From positions 62,001 through 126,000 of the forward strand of contig NZ_BLWC01000001.1 in NCBI RefSeq assembly GCF_013167895.1: a DNA stretch of 64,000 bases, given 5' to 3'. Source of the DNA: Streptomyces fulvorobeus (GTDB lineage: Bacteria; Actinomycetota; Actinomycetes; Streptomycetales; Streptomycetaceae). The notes beneath the pieces are model-generated. The model searched no databases. It was not told where the DNA came from and was given only the letters and a program-made list of their open reading frames with translations. Position 1 is the stretch's first letter. Each line of letters begins with the position of its first letter. This document shows, one piece after another, positions 1 to 8,308 of this stretch. The translations under genes were made by a program, and so were the position numbers.

Positions 1-496
1 TGGCACCTTGCGCTACCGCGATCTCGGCCGCCGCGCTGCCCACGCCTCCGGCGGCGCCCTCGACGAGAAGGGTGCGCCCTGCGAGGGAGCCGAGCGCGTT
101 CAGTCCACCCATCGCGGTCACGGACGCGAGACCGGCACCAGCGGCCTGCTCGTCGTTCCACGTGGCGGGGGTGTGCGCCCAGGCCGAGAGGATGAGCAGC
201 TCCGCGGTCGCGCCGGTGACGCCGCCCAGCCCGAAGACCCGGTCGCCGATGCTCACCCCCTGCGCCCCGTCGCCGATCTCGTCGACCACACCGGCGCCGT
301 CGCGCCCGGGAATGTCGGGCAGCTCCAGGGGAATCAGCTGGTGCAGGGCACCGGAGCGCAGCTTCCAGTCGATGGGATTTACGCTGGCCGCCGCGACGCG
401 GACACGGATCTCACCGGGTCCGGGGTGAGGGTCGGGGACCTGCTCGATCACCAGGCTCTCCGCTCCGCCGTATTCGTGGAACCGGGCTGCGCGCAT
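1..496 (-). CDS. NADP-dependent oxidoreductase (quinone reductase/zinc-type ADH family), cut by window edge
   Basis: The N-terminal ~165 residues are visible, starting at ATG 496 and running off position 1. The opening MRAARFHEYGGAESLVIEQV, the IPGRDGAGVV segment and the nucleotide-binding GAAGGVGSAA motif are typical of single-domain medium-chain quinone oxidoreductases that reduce quinones or enones with NADPH in the cytoplasm. The catalytic-zinc cysteine pattern is absent, as in quinone reductases. It is divergent from the merR gene at 924, and a palindrome 63 bases upstream of its start matches the one before merR, so joint MerR control is likely. The C-terminal half is outside the window. 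Confidence 0.85.
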   Translation of the reverse strand, partial: MRAARFHEYGGAESLVIEQVPDPHPGPGEIRVRVAAASVNPIDWKLRSGALHQLIPLELPDIPGRDGAGVVDEIGDGAQGVSIGDRVFGLGGVTGATAELLILSAWAHTPATWNDEQAAGAGLASVTAMGGLNALGSLAGRTLLVEGAAGGVGSAAAEIAVAQGA

Positions 497-558
497 AACA
501 GTCTGCCTTACTTTGACGGGCCGGAATGACGTGTTCATCCGGCGCTCGTCACTCTAGA

Positions 559-578
559 ACCTGACGTTGACGTGAGAT
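559..578. promoter_or_regulatory. MerR-type operator upstream of the oxidoreductase
   Basis: ACCTGACGTTGACGTGAGAT is an imperfect inverted repeat (ACCTGACGT/ACGTGAGAT) nearly identical to the site at 877-896. It lies 63 bases upstream of the oxidoreductase start. MerR-family regulators bind palindromes between -35 and -10 boxes; assigning it to the neighbouring regulator is inference from the duplicated sequence. Confidence 0.6.
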
Positions 579-876
579 GCAAGCCGCAACTGCCACCCGG
601 CCGGAGGAGGGCAGGCGCGGATGGGTGAGGTTGGCGAGCAGGCGGGGGCGAGCGTGGGAGCCTGCGCCACTCCGAGGGATCACGCCGCCCGTCACGGTCG
701 ATACCCATGTGCCCTCGGGCGGGCTCGGCGATCCCGGCACGACGCGAGGGCTGCCGTGCGTACGTGAACCGCGTGAGCGCCCCTCGGTTCCGCCACCGGG
801 TCATGATCAATATCGGCGCCGACGACGGTTCGATCAGCCCCCTGGGCTGCCCTCGGATCCGGCATTGCTAGCCTCA

Positions 877-896
877 ACCTGACGTAAACGTGAGGT
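877..896. promoter_or_regulatory. MerR-type operator upstream of merR
   Basis: ACCTGACGTAAACGTGAGGT is an inverted repeat with one mismatch between half-sites, 28-47 bases before the merR start. Its match to 559-578 suggests autoregulation and control of the divergent oxidoreductase by the same protein. Confidence 0.65.
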
Positions 897-923
897 ACGA
901 GCGGGAAGGGAGCGACCTGCGTC

Positions 924-1280
924 ATGCGCATCGGACAGCTCGCCAGGCGGTCAGGGGTCAGCGTGCGGGCCCTACGCTACTACGAGGAACAGCGGCTCCT
1001 GGAATCGGCGCGGACACCCGGTGGGCAGCGTGACTATCCCGACGAAGCCCTGGAGCGGGTCCAGCTCATCCAGGACCTCTTCGCGGCCGGCCTCTCCAGC
1101 CGTACCGTCGTTGAACTCCTGCCGTGCGTGAGCACCGGCGTCGCGACCCCTGCCATGCTCGACCAGCTCATCACCGAACGCGACCGCATCGCCGCACGCA
1201 TCCAGGACCTGACCCGGGCCAAGACCAAACTCGGCCGCGTGATCGAGAATGTGACCGCGGCGAACGTGGCGCGCGACTGA
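924..1280 (+). CDS. MerR family transcriptional regulator
   Basis: 118 residues, a usual length for a short MerR protein. The N-terminal winged helix-turn-helix (MRIGQLARRSGVSVRALRYY, then EEQRLLES and GGQRDYPDEALERV) is canonical, followed by a dimerisation helix at about residues 75-110. There is no C-terminal cysteine pair for metal binding, so the ligand is probably organic or electrophilic. ATG 924 follows a GGAAGGGA Shine-Dalgarno at about 903-910. It is divergent from the oxidoreductase, an arrangement often seen for electrophile- or quinone-responsive pairs in actinomycetes. The inducer is not deducible. Confidence 0.92.
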   Translation: MRIGQLARRSGVSVRALRYYEEQRLLESARTPGGQRDYPDEALERVQLIQDLFAAGLSSRTVVELLPCVSTGVATPAMLDQLITERDRIAARIQDLTRAKTKLGRVIENVTAANVARD

Positions 1281-2131
1281 TCAACCCGTCGCCAGGGGTG
1301 GGGCCCCGACCTATCCTGCATCTACCGGGCGACATCGCGCGTGAACAGGTCTCCCCACAATGCGGTGCATCGTCCCGGCATCGGATGCGGTGGCGGACAT
1401 CGGGTGGGGTCCACTCCGCACGATGGCATCCACTCTCGGCCCGATGGTGCGGGCGGCGCGCGCACGTCGGCGCGGTGGTGCGGTCCAGGCAGTGCGCGCG
1501 GCGCGAATAGTGCGCGCACGCCATCCGGGGGCGGACATCCCGGGTGCTCCGCGCGAGGTGCGATGCCGATTTGCGAGAAAGACGCGGAAGCGGTCGAAGC
1601 GGCCCGCTGCTGGCATCAGGCACAGGACCGCTCGTCAGTGGCCGCTGCTCGCCGCCCGGATGCGACGCATGGTGATGGACGGCGACTCCCCCGGTAGGCA
1701 CGCGCGCCGCCGAGTGGTGAAACCGTCAAATAAGCCACACCCTCCCGAAATTATTAATATGCGCGTTAGTCGGCCCGTGAGCTCCCCATCCAGAGCTCGG
1801 ATCTCGGCCTCGCTCATCACCTGTCCCCACCGCCCTTGGCGGGGGCATCAGATTCAGGAACCGCAATGAGTCAACGGCCATCACGTTACGTAAACCACTG
1901 GCTGAACTATTAGGGGGGCGATCTCGCCACCCGGCATGAGTCGGCCCTCTGCCGCGGGCCCTGCGATTGCGACCGTGTTGCTCTGACGCCAGTTTGAAAG
2001 ATTGCCTGTGCGGATATCGCCTGACCTGCATACCGCTGCCAGCCCGTACACCGTGCTGCGCTCTCCTGCTCCGTTTGCGTGAATGCTGTAATGGTGGCCA
2101 ACTTGAAGCAGGGGCAGGGAGAGAGGGAAGG
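1281..2131. other. Intergenic region, no supported gene
   Basis: No reading frame here has a convincing family match or start. An AT-rich patch at about 1720-1765 (ATTATTAATATG) stands out from the GC-rich surroundings and could hold a promoter or mark a junction. Confidence 0.4.
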
Positions 2132-2488
2132 ATGATGGGCAGATTCATAGGTCTTCGGAACCTCGAGTGCGTCTCACCTCACGATCAGCTGACTGACGAG
2201 ATGATGATGCAAAGGGACGGTCGCCAGTTTTGGCCACCACGCGGGCATTTCTCGATGAGCAGAGGCAACCACGCTCCTATGCGCATCGACCTGGACTTCA
2301 ACCCAGGTCAGCATGAGATGACGATCGATCTTTTCGATCAGGAAGACATCGGAGGTGACGACAACCTCGGTGGGGTTGTGATCGGTGATAACTCTTCACC
2401 TCTCAACGAGCTCCAGCACGAGACGATCGCAAACTTCGGTGCTGTCTATGTGCTGACGTATGCGCTCGGGGAAAAGTCGGATTTCTGA
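2132..2488 (+). CDS. Small uncharacterised protein, possibly C2-like beta-sandwich
   Basis: 118 residues. ATG 2132 (or 2135) follows a strong purine-rich Shine-Dalgarno (GGGAGAGAGGGA, 2117-2128). The segment IDLFDQEDIGGDDNLGGVVI is acidic and resembles the calcium-loop strand of C2-like domains (hydrophobic-D-x-D...DD-LG), and the C-terminal AVYVLTYAL reads as a final beta strand. There is no signal peptide or membrane segment. Codon use is less GC-biased than in neighbours, suggesting acquired DNA. The C2 idea is inference; function unknown. Confidence 0.6.
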   Translation: MMGRFIGLRNLECVSPHDQLTDEMMMQRDGRQFWPPRGHFSMSRGNHAPMRIDLDFNPGQHEMTIDLFDQEDIGGDDNLGGVVIGDNSSPLNELQHETIANFGAVYVLTYALGEKSDF

Positions 2489-2518
2489 GCCGAGCACCGT
2501 GGGTTCAAGTGCGCATAT

Positions 2519-2635
2519 ATGGCGCTGATGAGCCTGGACCTCACAGGACAGGGGCGCCGACGCTGGACCATGCGCTGGAACGGACCGCTGAACGCCGGCG
2601 GCACCAACTATTACCGCTCGGTAAGTGGAGTCTGA
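2519..2635 (+). CDS. Very short reading frame, doubtful
   Basis: ATG 2519 opens a 38-residue frame whose C-terminal half (WTMRWNGPLNAGGTNYYRSV) has natural-looking composition and may be the tail of a lost protein. No clear ribosome-binding site is present. I cannot assign a family. Confidence 0.2.
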   Translation: MALMSLDLTGQGRRRWTMRWNGPLNAGGTNYYRSVSGV

Positions 2636-2879
2636 TTCCGGGGATAAGTTCAAACAGTCCATCCGCACCCCTGGTGGAGTGGAACTCACCCAGTAAGCGT
2701 GACGGTCCCGTGATTACTGATGCTGGCCGAGAGGTCCAGGCCCCGCACCGTGATCGTGACGGTGCGGAGTCCTGAGTCTGAGGCGTCCAGGCCCAGGCCA
2801 TGATCCACCGAGCCTTGGACTGCCACCCCGCTGCAGCGGTCAACCCGAGTCCCGCGAAGCACACCGGGACTGATCGGAA

Positions 2880-2903
2880 TGGCGGGGCTGGCCAGCCCCG
2901 CCA
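2880..2903. terminator. Perfect 24-base palindrome, probable bidirectional terminator
   Basis: TGGCGGGGCTGG is followed directly by its exact reverse complement. It lies about 80 bases beyond the stop of the minus-strand GNAT gene, the right place for its terminator. There is no long T-tract, as is common in streptomycetes. Confidence 0.6.
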
Positions 2904-2984
2904 CTTTCGTTCCCCGGGGGCCGAGCTTCTGGCCCACTCTCCCATGTCCGCCGGGCTTCCACCCGGGAAACCGGACTACTCAGG

Positions 2985-3422
2985 TCACTTGTCGATGGGG
3001 ACGCGATAAACCGTCGACTCCCGAACCGCAAAGCCGAGTCGTTCATAAAGCCGGTTCGCCGCGGCGCGATCCGGCCGAGAAGTAAGATCCACCGTGCGAG
3101 CACCGGCCTGCCGAGCGATACACAAAGCTTCCTCGGTAAGAAGGGACGCGACCCCCTTGCCTCGTGCTCCAACGTCGACAACCACGTCTTCGATACGGGC
3201 CCGCAATCCAGACGGCACAGGCAGCAGCACCAGAGTCAGGGAGCCGATGATCGCGTCCGGCGTCCGGGCGACAAGCACGCGGTTGGCATCGCACGTCACC
3301 ATAAGGCTGATCGCGTCAGAGTCGAGGGGCTTGGCCGTCGACGACAGCTGCGGCAGCAGCCGACTGAAGGCTTCGACGAGTTCCTCACGAGCTTCCCGAA
3401 TGATCTCTACGCGGACATCCAT
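2985..3422 (-). CDS. GNAT family N-acetyltransferase
   Basis: 145 residues, typical of a single GNAT domain that moves an acetyl group from acetyl-CoA to an amine. The acetyl-CoA binding motif A is clear in RIEDVVVDVGARGKGVASLL (Q/R-x-x-G-x-G/A pattern as ARGKGVA), followed by AANRLYERLGF, the usual C-terminal motif B. The N-terminal REAREELVEAFSRLLPQLS is an amphipathic helix. ATG 3422 gives the usual length. It stands alone, followed by the hairpin at 2880-2903. The substrate cannot be read from the sequence. Confidence 0.9.
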   Translation of the reverse strand: MDVRVEIIREAREELVEAFSRLLPQLSSTAKPLDSDAISLMVTCDANRVLVARTPDAIIGSLTLVLLPVPSGLRARIEDVVVDVGARGKGVASLLTEEALCIARQAGARTVDLTSRPDRAAANRLYERLGFAVRESTVYRVPIDK

Positions 3423-3681
3423 ACCGGGAGCCTATCCATCGCTTACAAATACACAGGCAAGCGGGCTCCAACCGACCTGACCAAGCCCTACTAGTCCCGT
3501 ACGCGGCCCGCACGGTTCCTGGTCCGGAGAGACCGACGTAGCGAATTTCCCCCCGCGTTTTCGTGCACAAGGCGTGGGGTGGGCCGGGGCCGCACGGCGC
3601 GCATCTCCGGTGTTCGTGACGCGACCACGCTGTGTCCACGGCGTCCCAGCGGCCCCGCGAGTTCCATCTCGACACCCCCCT

Positions 3682-3699
3682 CTTGACCTCTTATTCACC
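3682..3699 (+). promoter_or_regulatory. PHO-box-like direct repeat upstream of phoX
   Basis: CTTGACC (3682) and ATTCACC (3693) are spaced exactly 11 bases, the period of Streptomyces PhoP boxes (GTTCACC units). The first unit is degenerate. It lies about 90 bases before a PhoX-type phosphatase, a known kind of PhoP target, so phosphate control is a fair inference. Confidence 0.45.
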
Positions 3700-3788
3700 T
3701 TCGAGGGGAGAGTGGGCCATCTCGGCTTCCTAGTGTGGCGAACCCGTGACAGGGAAACCTTGTAGTTGATCTTGGCTGGAGACCGTAC

Positions 3789-5648
3789 GTGTACCCCGAC
3801 ACACCCGCTTCACCTTCGATGTCCGAGTTGGCCCACCGTCGTCTGTCCCGCAGGACGGTGGTGGCCGGAGGGCTCGTCACCGCCGCTGCGTCGTTCTTCG
3901 CAGCCCCACCTGCGGCTGCCACTACCGACCGGGCAAGACCGGCGACTCATGATGGCCGCAAGCCGCTGCTCGGGTTCCCCGCTGTCTCACCGAGTACCGC
4001 CGATGAGGTCGTGCTGCCGCCGGGCTACAAATACCAGGTGCTCTATCCCTGGGGCCACCCGATCGTGCCGTCCGGGCCCGCCTTCGCCGAGGACGCGGGC
4101 AACACCGCTGCCGACCAGGCCGAGCAGGCGGGTGACCAGCACGACGGCATGTGGTACTTCCCCCTCAAGGGCGATCGCTCCGGTCTGCTCTGTGTGAACC
4201 ACGAGGCCACGGCCGAGCAGTTGCTGCATACCGACGGCCGAACCGACTGGACGCCGGAGAAGACCGCCAAGTCGATGGCCGCGCACGGAGTGTCGATCGT
4301 CGAGATCGAACGGCGCCGCAACGGCCAGTGGCACCTCAACGAATCCACGTACGCCCGCAGGGTGACCATGACCACGCCTGCGGAGATCACGGGGCCGGCG
4401 GCGGGCCACCCGCTGCTTCGCACCAGCGCGGACCCCTATGGCGTGCGGGTGCTGGGCACCCTGAACAACTGCGCCAGCGGGCCGACCCCTTGGGACACCT
4501 ACCTGACGTGCGAAGAAACGATCAACAAGTACTTCTTCTACGACGAGGAACCGCCGCCGCCCGGCTCGGCCGAGGAGCGCTACGGCATCGGATCGGAGAG
4601 CCCGTACCCGTGGTACACCACGGAACCGCGGTTCGACATGCGGGTGGAGCCCAACGAGTACAACCGGTTCGGCTGGGTGGTCGAGATCGACCCCTTCGAC
4701 CCTTCGTCGATGCCCAAGAAGCGGACCGCCCTGGGTCGCATGGAGCACGAGAACGCCGTCGTCGTGCGCGGCAGGCGCGGCGAGGCCGTCGTCTACATGG
4801 GTGACGACACGCAGTTCGACTACTTCTACAAGTTCGTGGGGGCCGAGCCGATCAAGGACGCACTCAAACGTCGGCGCAGCCCCTTCGACAAGGGCACCCT
4901 GTACGTCGCCCGCTTCGAGGAGGACGGCTCCGGCAAGTGGCTGCCGCTGGTGCACGGCAAGCCGGGCCTGACCAAGGCCGACGGGTTCGCCGACCAGGCC
5001 GAGGTGCTGATCCACGCACGTCTTGCCGCGGATGCCGTGGGAGCCACCCCCATGGACCGCCCGGAATGGTGCTCGGTGCAGCCCGGCACAGGCGCGGTGT
5101 TCTTCACCTGTACCAACAACACGGCCCGGACCGAGTCGGTGAACGCTGCCAACCCGCGTCTCAACAACCGCTTCGGGCACATCATGAAGATCGACGAGAA
5201 CCGCAACCCCAGCTCGGAGAAGTTCGTGTGGGACATCTTCCTGCTCGCCGGGGACGAGGCCAGCGGCGCCACCGTTTCCCCGGACCAGGCCTTCGGCTCG
5301 CCCGACGGCCTCTGGTTCGATGCGCAGGGCCGCCTGTGGATCCAGACGGACGGAACCCAGCCGACGGTCAACGGCGTCGCGCAGAACAACCAGATGCTGG
5401 CAGCCGACCCCGACACCGGCGACATCCGCCGGTTCCTGGTCGGTCCGCCGCGCTGCGAGATCACCGGCATCACGTCCACGCCGGACGGCCGGTCGCTGTT
5501 CGTGAACATCCAGCACCCCGGTGACTCCGGTACGCCGGAGAACCCCCGGCTGAGTTCGAACTGGCCCGACTTCAGCCCCACCGGCCGTCCCCGGTCGGCC
5601 ACGATCGTCATCACCAGGGAAGACGGTGGTGTGGTCGGCGCCCGCTGA
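3789..5648 (+). CDS. PhoX-family (DUF839) secreted alkaline phosphatase
   Basis: 619 residues. GTG 3789 sits a few bases after GGCTGGAG; ATG 3819 is an alternative start. A Tat signal is visible (LSRRTVVAGGLVTAAASFFA) with a signal-cleavage-like APPAAA end. The mature part carries PhoX hallmarks: an early CVNHEAT segment, TWxDTYLTCEET-like region, RMEHENAVV, and the late GSPDGLWFDAQGRLWIQTDG. PhoX proteins are calcium/iron-dependent phosphomonoesterases acting outside the cytoplasmic membrane. A PHO-box-like repeat precedes it. The gene is complete, but an IS630 element begins 8 bases after its stop codon, separating it from the hairpin at 6813-6839. Confidence 0.9.
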   Translation: MYPDTPASPSMSELAHRRLSRRTVVAGGLVTAAASFFAAPPAAATTDRARPATHDGRKPLLGFPAVSPSTADEVVLPPGYKYQVLYPWGHPIVPSGPAFAEDAGNTAADQAEQAGDQHDGMWYFPLKGDRSGLLCVNHEATAEQLLHTDGRTDWTPEKTAKSMAAHGVSIVEIERRRNGQWHLNESTYARRVTMTTPAEITGPAAGHPLLRTSADPYGVRVLGTLNNCASGPTPWDTYLTCEETINKYFFYDEEPPPPGSAEERYGIGSESPYPWYTTEPRFDMRVEPNEYNRFGWVVEIDPFDPSSMPKKRTALGRMEHENAVVVRGRRGEAVVYMGDDTQFDYFYKFVGAEPIKDALKRRRSPFDKGTLYVARFEEDGSGKWLPLVHGKPGLTKADGFADQAEVLIHARLAADAVGATPMDRPEWCSVQPGTGAVFFTCTNNTARTESVNAANPRLNNRFGHIMKIDENRNPSSEKFVWDIFLLAGDEASGATVSPDQAFGSPDGLWFDAQGRLWIQTDGTQPTVNGVAQNNQMLAADPDTGDIRRFLVGPPRCEITGITSTPDGRSLFVNIQHPGDSGTPENPRLSSNWPDFSPTGRPRSATIVITREDGGVVGAR

Positions 5649-5665
5649 ACACACTACTGAGGTTT

Positions 5666-6289
5666 TCAGGGTGGGGTCGGTGGGTTGATGGCCAGTCTGG
5701 TGGCGGTGAGACAGCCGTCGATGAGACGGGGTCGGAGTTGGATCCTGCGTAACTCGCTGCGGAGCTTGCGGTCGAGGTCGTCGGGTGTGGTGAAAGCGGT
5801 GTTGGCCATTGCTCTGCGCACGAGTGACCAGACGGCCTCGACGGGATTCAGGTCGGGTGAATACGGTGGAAGCCGGACGGTGGTGAGCCAGTCGCGTTCG
5901 GCCTCGTACCGCTTCAGCCCCGCGGCCAGATGGGTGTTGAGATTGTCCCAGACCACCACGATCGGTCCGCCGAGCTGGATGTGTGCCCGCACCAGGAGGT
6001 CGCGGTAGTCCTGCCAGGAGAAACTTTTACGGGCGCCCTTGAGCAGGAGGTGAGTGCGGGGCCGGTGGATGAGACGGCTCTTCTCGCCGGCCTTGTAGCA
6101 GCACAGCGCGGCAACCGAGGTCCGGCGGCGGGACCTGCCACGCACGCGGATGACGGGGGTATGCCCGCACCGGCCCCAGGTGCGGGCCCGGGGCGGCGTC
6201 ATCGAGAAGCCGGCCTCGTCCTCGAAGACGATCCAGGCCCCAGAGGCCGCCGCGAGCCTTTTACCCGGGGCCACACCTCCTTCTTCCAC
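5666..6289 (-). CDS. IS630 transposase orfB (DDE catalytic part)
   Basis: 207 residues. The catalytic triad is visible: D in VFEDEAGFSM, D in VVVWDNLNTHLA and E in SPDLNPVEAVWS, matching the DDE/RNase H-fold of IS630 transposases. The apparent ATG start at 6289 is probably not used; translation most likely arrives by -1 frameshifting from orfA. All catalytic residues are kept and there is no internal stop, so the element may still be mobile. Confidence 0.85.
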   Translation of the reverse strand: MEEGGVAPGKRLAAASGAWIVFEDEAGFSMTPPRARTWGRCGHTPVIRVRGRSRRRTSVAALCCYKAGEKSRLIHRPRTHLLLKGARKSFSWQDYRDLLVRAHIQLGGPIVVVWDNLNTHLAAGLKRYEAERDWLTTVRLPPYSPDLNPVEAVWSLVRRAMANTAFTTPDDLDRKLRSELRRIQLRPRLIDGCLTATRLAINPPTPP

Positions 6290-6738
6290 AACTCCACCGC
6301 GTGCTCGTCACGCTCCAGTGCTCTGCGGGCGGGCGCCTGCCAGGACCAGCCGTGCCGTTTCAGCAGCCGCCGCACCGTCGCCACCGACAGGCTCACTCGC
6401 AGCCGACGGCGGATCACCGCCTGGACCCGGACCAGGGTCCAGCGTTCGTCTTCGAAGCCGTGCGCCGCCGGGCCTCTGCCGAGCTCCTCCTCCAGCACGG
6501 CGAACTGGGCATCGGTGATGGTCGGCGAGTTCGCCGGACCCGCGGAACGCAGGCCCTCCATGCCGCCCGCGCGCCAGGCACGGCGCCAGCGTTCCACCGA
6601 CCGCACGCTCACTCCCAAGTCCTTCGCGATCACCGCGGTCTCCTCACCCGCCGCGAACCGTTGCCCGGCCCGAAGCCGGATCTCCTCACGAAACGCCCGA
6701 CGCTCAGCGCTCAGGCCCCCATCCTCCGAATACCTCAC
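6199..6738 (-). CDS. IS630 transposase orfA (DNA-binding part)
   Basis: 179 residues. It has a homeodomain-like helix-turn-helix (AVIAKDLGVSVRSVERWRRA at about residues 39-58) and the second IS630 DNA-binding region ending VRRLLKRHGWSWQAPARRA. The frame ends out of phase with orfB, which overlaps by 91 bases. On the coding strand a run of four A followed by G (complement of 6259-6262) lies where a -1 slip would join orfA to the DDE domain, so a frameshifted fusion is the likely active transposase. Confidence 0.85.
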   Translation of the reverse strand: MRYSEDGGLSAERRAFREEIRLRAGQRFAAGEETAVIAKDLGVSVRSVERWRRAWRAGGMEGLRSAGPANSPTITDAQFAVLEEELGRGPAAHGFEDERWTLVRVQAVIRRRLRVSLSVATVRRLLKRHGWSWQAPARRALERDEHAVELWKKEVWPRVKGSRRPLGPGSSSRTRPASR

Positions 6739-6812
6739 TCCGCCGGCATACCGCAGGGATCATGAACCGTCACTACCCGACGACAACACGAAAACCTCAG
6801 TAAGTGACAACA

Positions 6813-6839
6813 GCCCTGCCGGAACTGACCCGGCAGGGC
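6813..6839. terminator. Hairpin terminator, probably the original phoX terminator
   Basis: A 10-base perfect stem (GCCCTGCCGG/CCGGCAGGGC) with a 7-base loop. It lies directly beyond the right end of the IS630 element and would be about 20 bases from the phoX stop without the insertion. It could also serve the minus-strand gene ending at 6861. Confidence 0.65.
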
Positions 6840-6860
6840 CCTCGCTGACCCGCCCCGGTA

Positions 6861-7376
6861 TTAACTGAGTTCGAAGGAACTGGCCTTGTTGTAGCAGCCG
6901 TATGGCACCTGGGTGAGATCCCAGTGCTTGTGGAACCATTGATCCCCACACTCACCTCGGAAATATGTATCCGCGGAGAATCATACGTCGCAATGAGAAC
7001 TCCACAACTCGGTACTTACTGAACTGACTGCATTTTCCCAGTCACTGGGCATCTGGGGAATTCTATGGTCTTTGTCATTCAGAGTGCTGGTACAGTCGTT
7101 CGGGACTGAGATGACCAAAGTCGGGCCGTTGGAGTTGTAATTCACCCAGTCGTATAAAACGGCCACTGAGACACCGACCATGTTCCCGTCTATGACTGAA
7201 TCATTGAGTGAATACGCACACGTCGTCGTCTTCTCAGGCCAGTAGAACGTGCAGTGGCCCGTCGGGCCTGCAGCGGGAGAGTGGGCGGCCGACTGACCGC
7301 CCATCCACAGGGTCGTCCCCAGAGCCAGGCATAATGCGGTACTAGCCCGCATGGCCACGCGAGCAAAAACCCTCAT
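6861..7376 (-). pseudogene. Secreted I36-inhibitor-like protein interrupted by an in-frame TGA
   Basis: ATG 7376 follows GGAG and opens a Sec signal peptide (MRVFARVAMRASTALCLALG, then an AHS cleavage-like site). The first frame stops at TGA (6981-6983) after 131 residues ending SHCDV. The same frame continues for 39 further codons with coding-like sequence (YFRGECGDQWFHKHWDL) and closes at TAA 6861-6863 with CYNKASSFELS, the ending expected of I36/beta-gamma-crystallin-like proteins (NKASS). A CGA to TGA change would explain it. The shorter product might still be made. Confidence 0.55.
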
Positions 7377-7599
7377 TACGCACTCCGTTCGATATACACC
7401 CGAGTCGTGATCATAATGGTGAGGCGCGTCAAGCAACGAGCCGAGCTGATCATGAAAGCGAAATTCGGCACACCTTACGACCTGATGGTATTTCGGTTGC
7501 GCTTTCTTGCCCACCCCGCCGACTTACCCGAGTTGAAGATTCTTTGCGGTGTTGTCGAGGGAGGCTTGGATCGTTCTGTTCGCCAGGGACGGCACGGAG

Positions 7600-7810
7600 G
7601 CGGCTGGTGGCTGTCCCCACGGACGAAGGGCTCGCAGTGCTGCGGGAAGTCTCCCAGCACACCAACACCAAGCTGACCGCCGTGGCCGAACAGCTCCTCG
7701 AGCACGCCCAGGGCGCACAGCTCCCCGAGGACATACAGACCGCGCTGCGGCACGCCCTCACCTGCCACAACCGCGACCGCGACTGGTCAAAGGAGGGCGA
7801 GTCGCGGTAG
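7600..7810 (+). pseudogene. ANTAR-domain protein remnant (C-terminal end)
   Basis: The frame ending at 7810 contains DEGLAVLREVSQHTNTKLTA then VAEQLLEHAQG, the conserved last two helices of ANTAR RNA-binding antiterminator domains. The sensor domain and first ANTAR helix are missing and no start or ribosome-binding site fits. A leftover of a signal-dependent antiterminator. Confidence 0.5.
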
Positions 7811-7949
7811 GCAACGCACTGCAAGTGGAACACGCGCGGCCGGTCAGACGTCAGCAGCCCCTGGCCCAGCCAAGTACGAGGACGCTTACGGCTACCGACT
7901 TGGGCAATTCACACGCCGTGCCCGGGGGCCAAGCGCCGCGACGTGTACC

Positions 7950-8186
7950 GACGACGCACGCCTGCGCCACCTCACCATCGCCCTGCCCCCGCACCACGCC
8001 GCCCGCGCCGGAGTTCCTGGTCACGGGTGCCAGGCCGGCGTAGGCGGCGAGATGTCCGGCGGCGGGGAAGCCGCTGCCGTCACCGACGTCGACGAGGATG
8101 CGGGCCGCGGTCCTGACCCCGATGCGGAGCTTTCGGCTGGTGCCGGAGTGGCCGATGTCAGGTCCAAGAGGAAGGTCAGCGCCGTA
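7950..8186 (-). pseudogene. IS110-family transposase remnant
   Basis: Reading the minus strand gives VRTAARILVDVGDGSGFPAA followed by GHLAAYAGLAPVTRNSG, the conserved C-terminal (transposase_20) region of IS110/IS1111 elements. Upstream and downstream parts are absent or scrambled; no element ends were found. Confidence 0.6.
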
Positions 8187-8308
8187 CCGTTGTTCCTGAG
8201 GCCGACCAGGTTGATAAGGAGAGGGGTGGATCTCCTACCCCGGACCTGATGAAGTAACGGAAACGATGCCCGGTCTGTCGGCTCACCGGTCGCATTCGCC
8301 GGGTCGGT

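Larger units (their letters stand above)
5657..6800 (-). mobile_element. IS630-family insertion sequence, apparently intact
   Basis: 1144 bases. The ends are inverted repeats starting CTGAGGTTTTC (5657) and ending GAAAACCTCAG (6800). TA flanks both sides (5655-5656 and 6801-6802), the target duplication of IS630/Tc1-type elements. It carries overlapping minus-strand orfA and orfB that encode helix-turn-helix and DDE catalytic parts. The clean ends suggest a fairly recent insertion. Confidence 0.9.

Noticed and set aside
1360..1869. 169-codon open frame after merR
   Set aside because: Composition dominated by Arg/Ala/Pro without any motif; not supported.
2880..2903. Palindrome as an operator
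   Set aside because: Position just after a gene end and GC-rich stem fit a terminator better.
3987..5654. Long minus-strand open frame opposite phoX
   Set aside because: Its composition is the Arg/Gly/Val-rich shadow expected opposite a high-GC gene; the plus-strand PhoX family match is decisive.
6981..6983. Selenocysteine at the TGA of the I36-like gene
   Set aside because: No selenocysteine insertion structure was seen and the context fits a nonsense mutation better.
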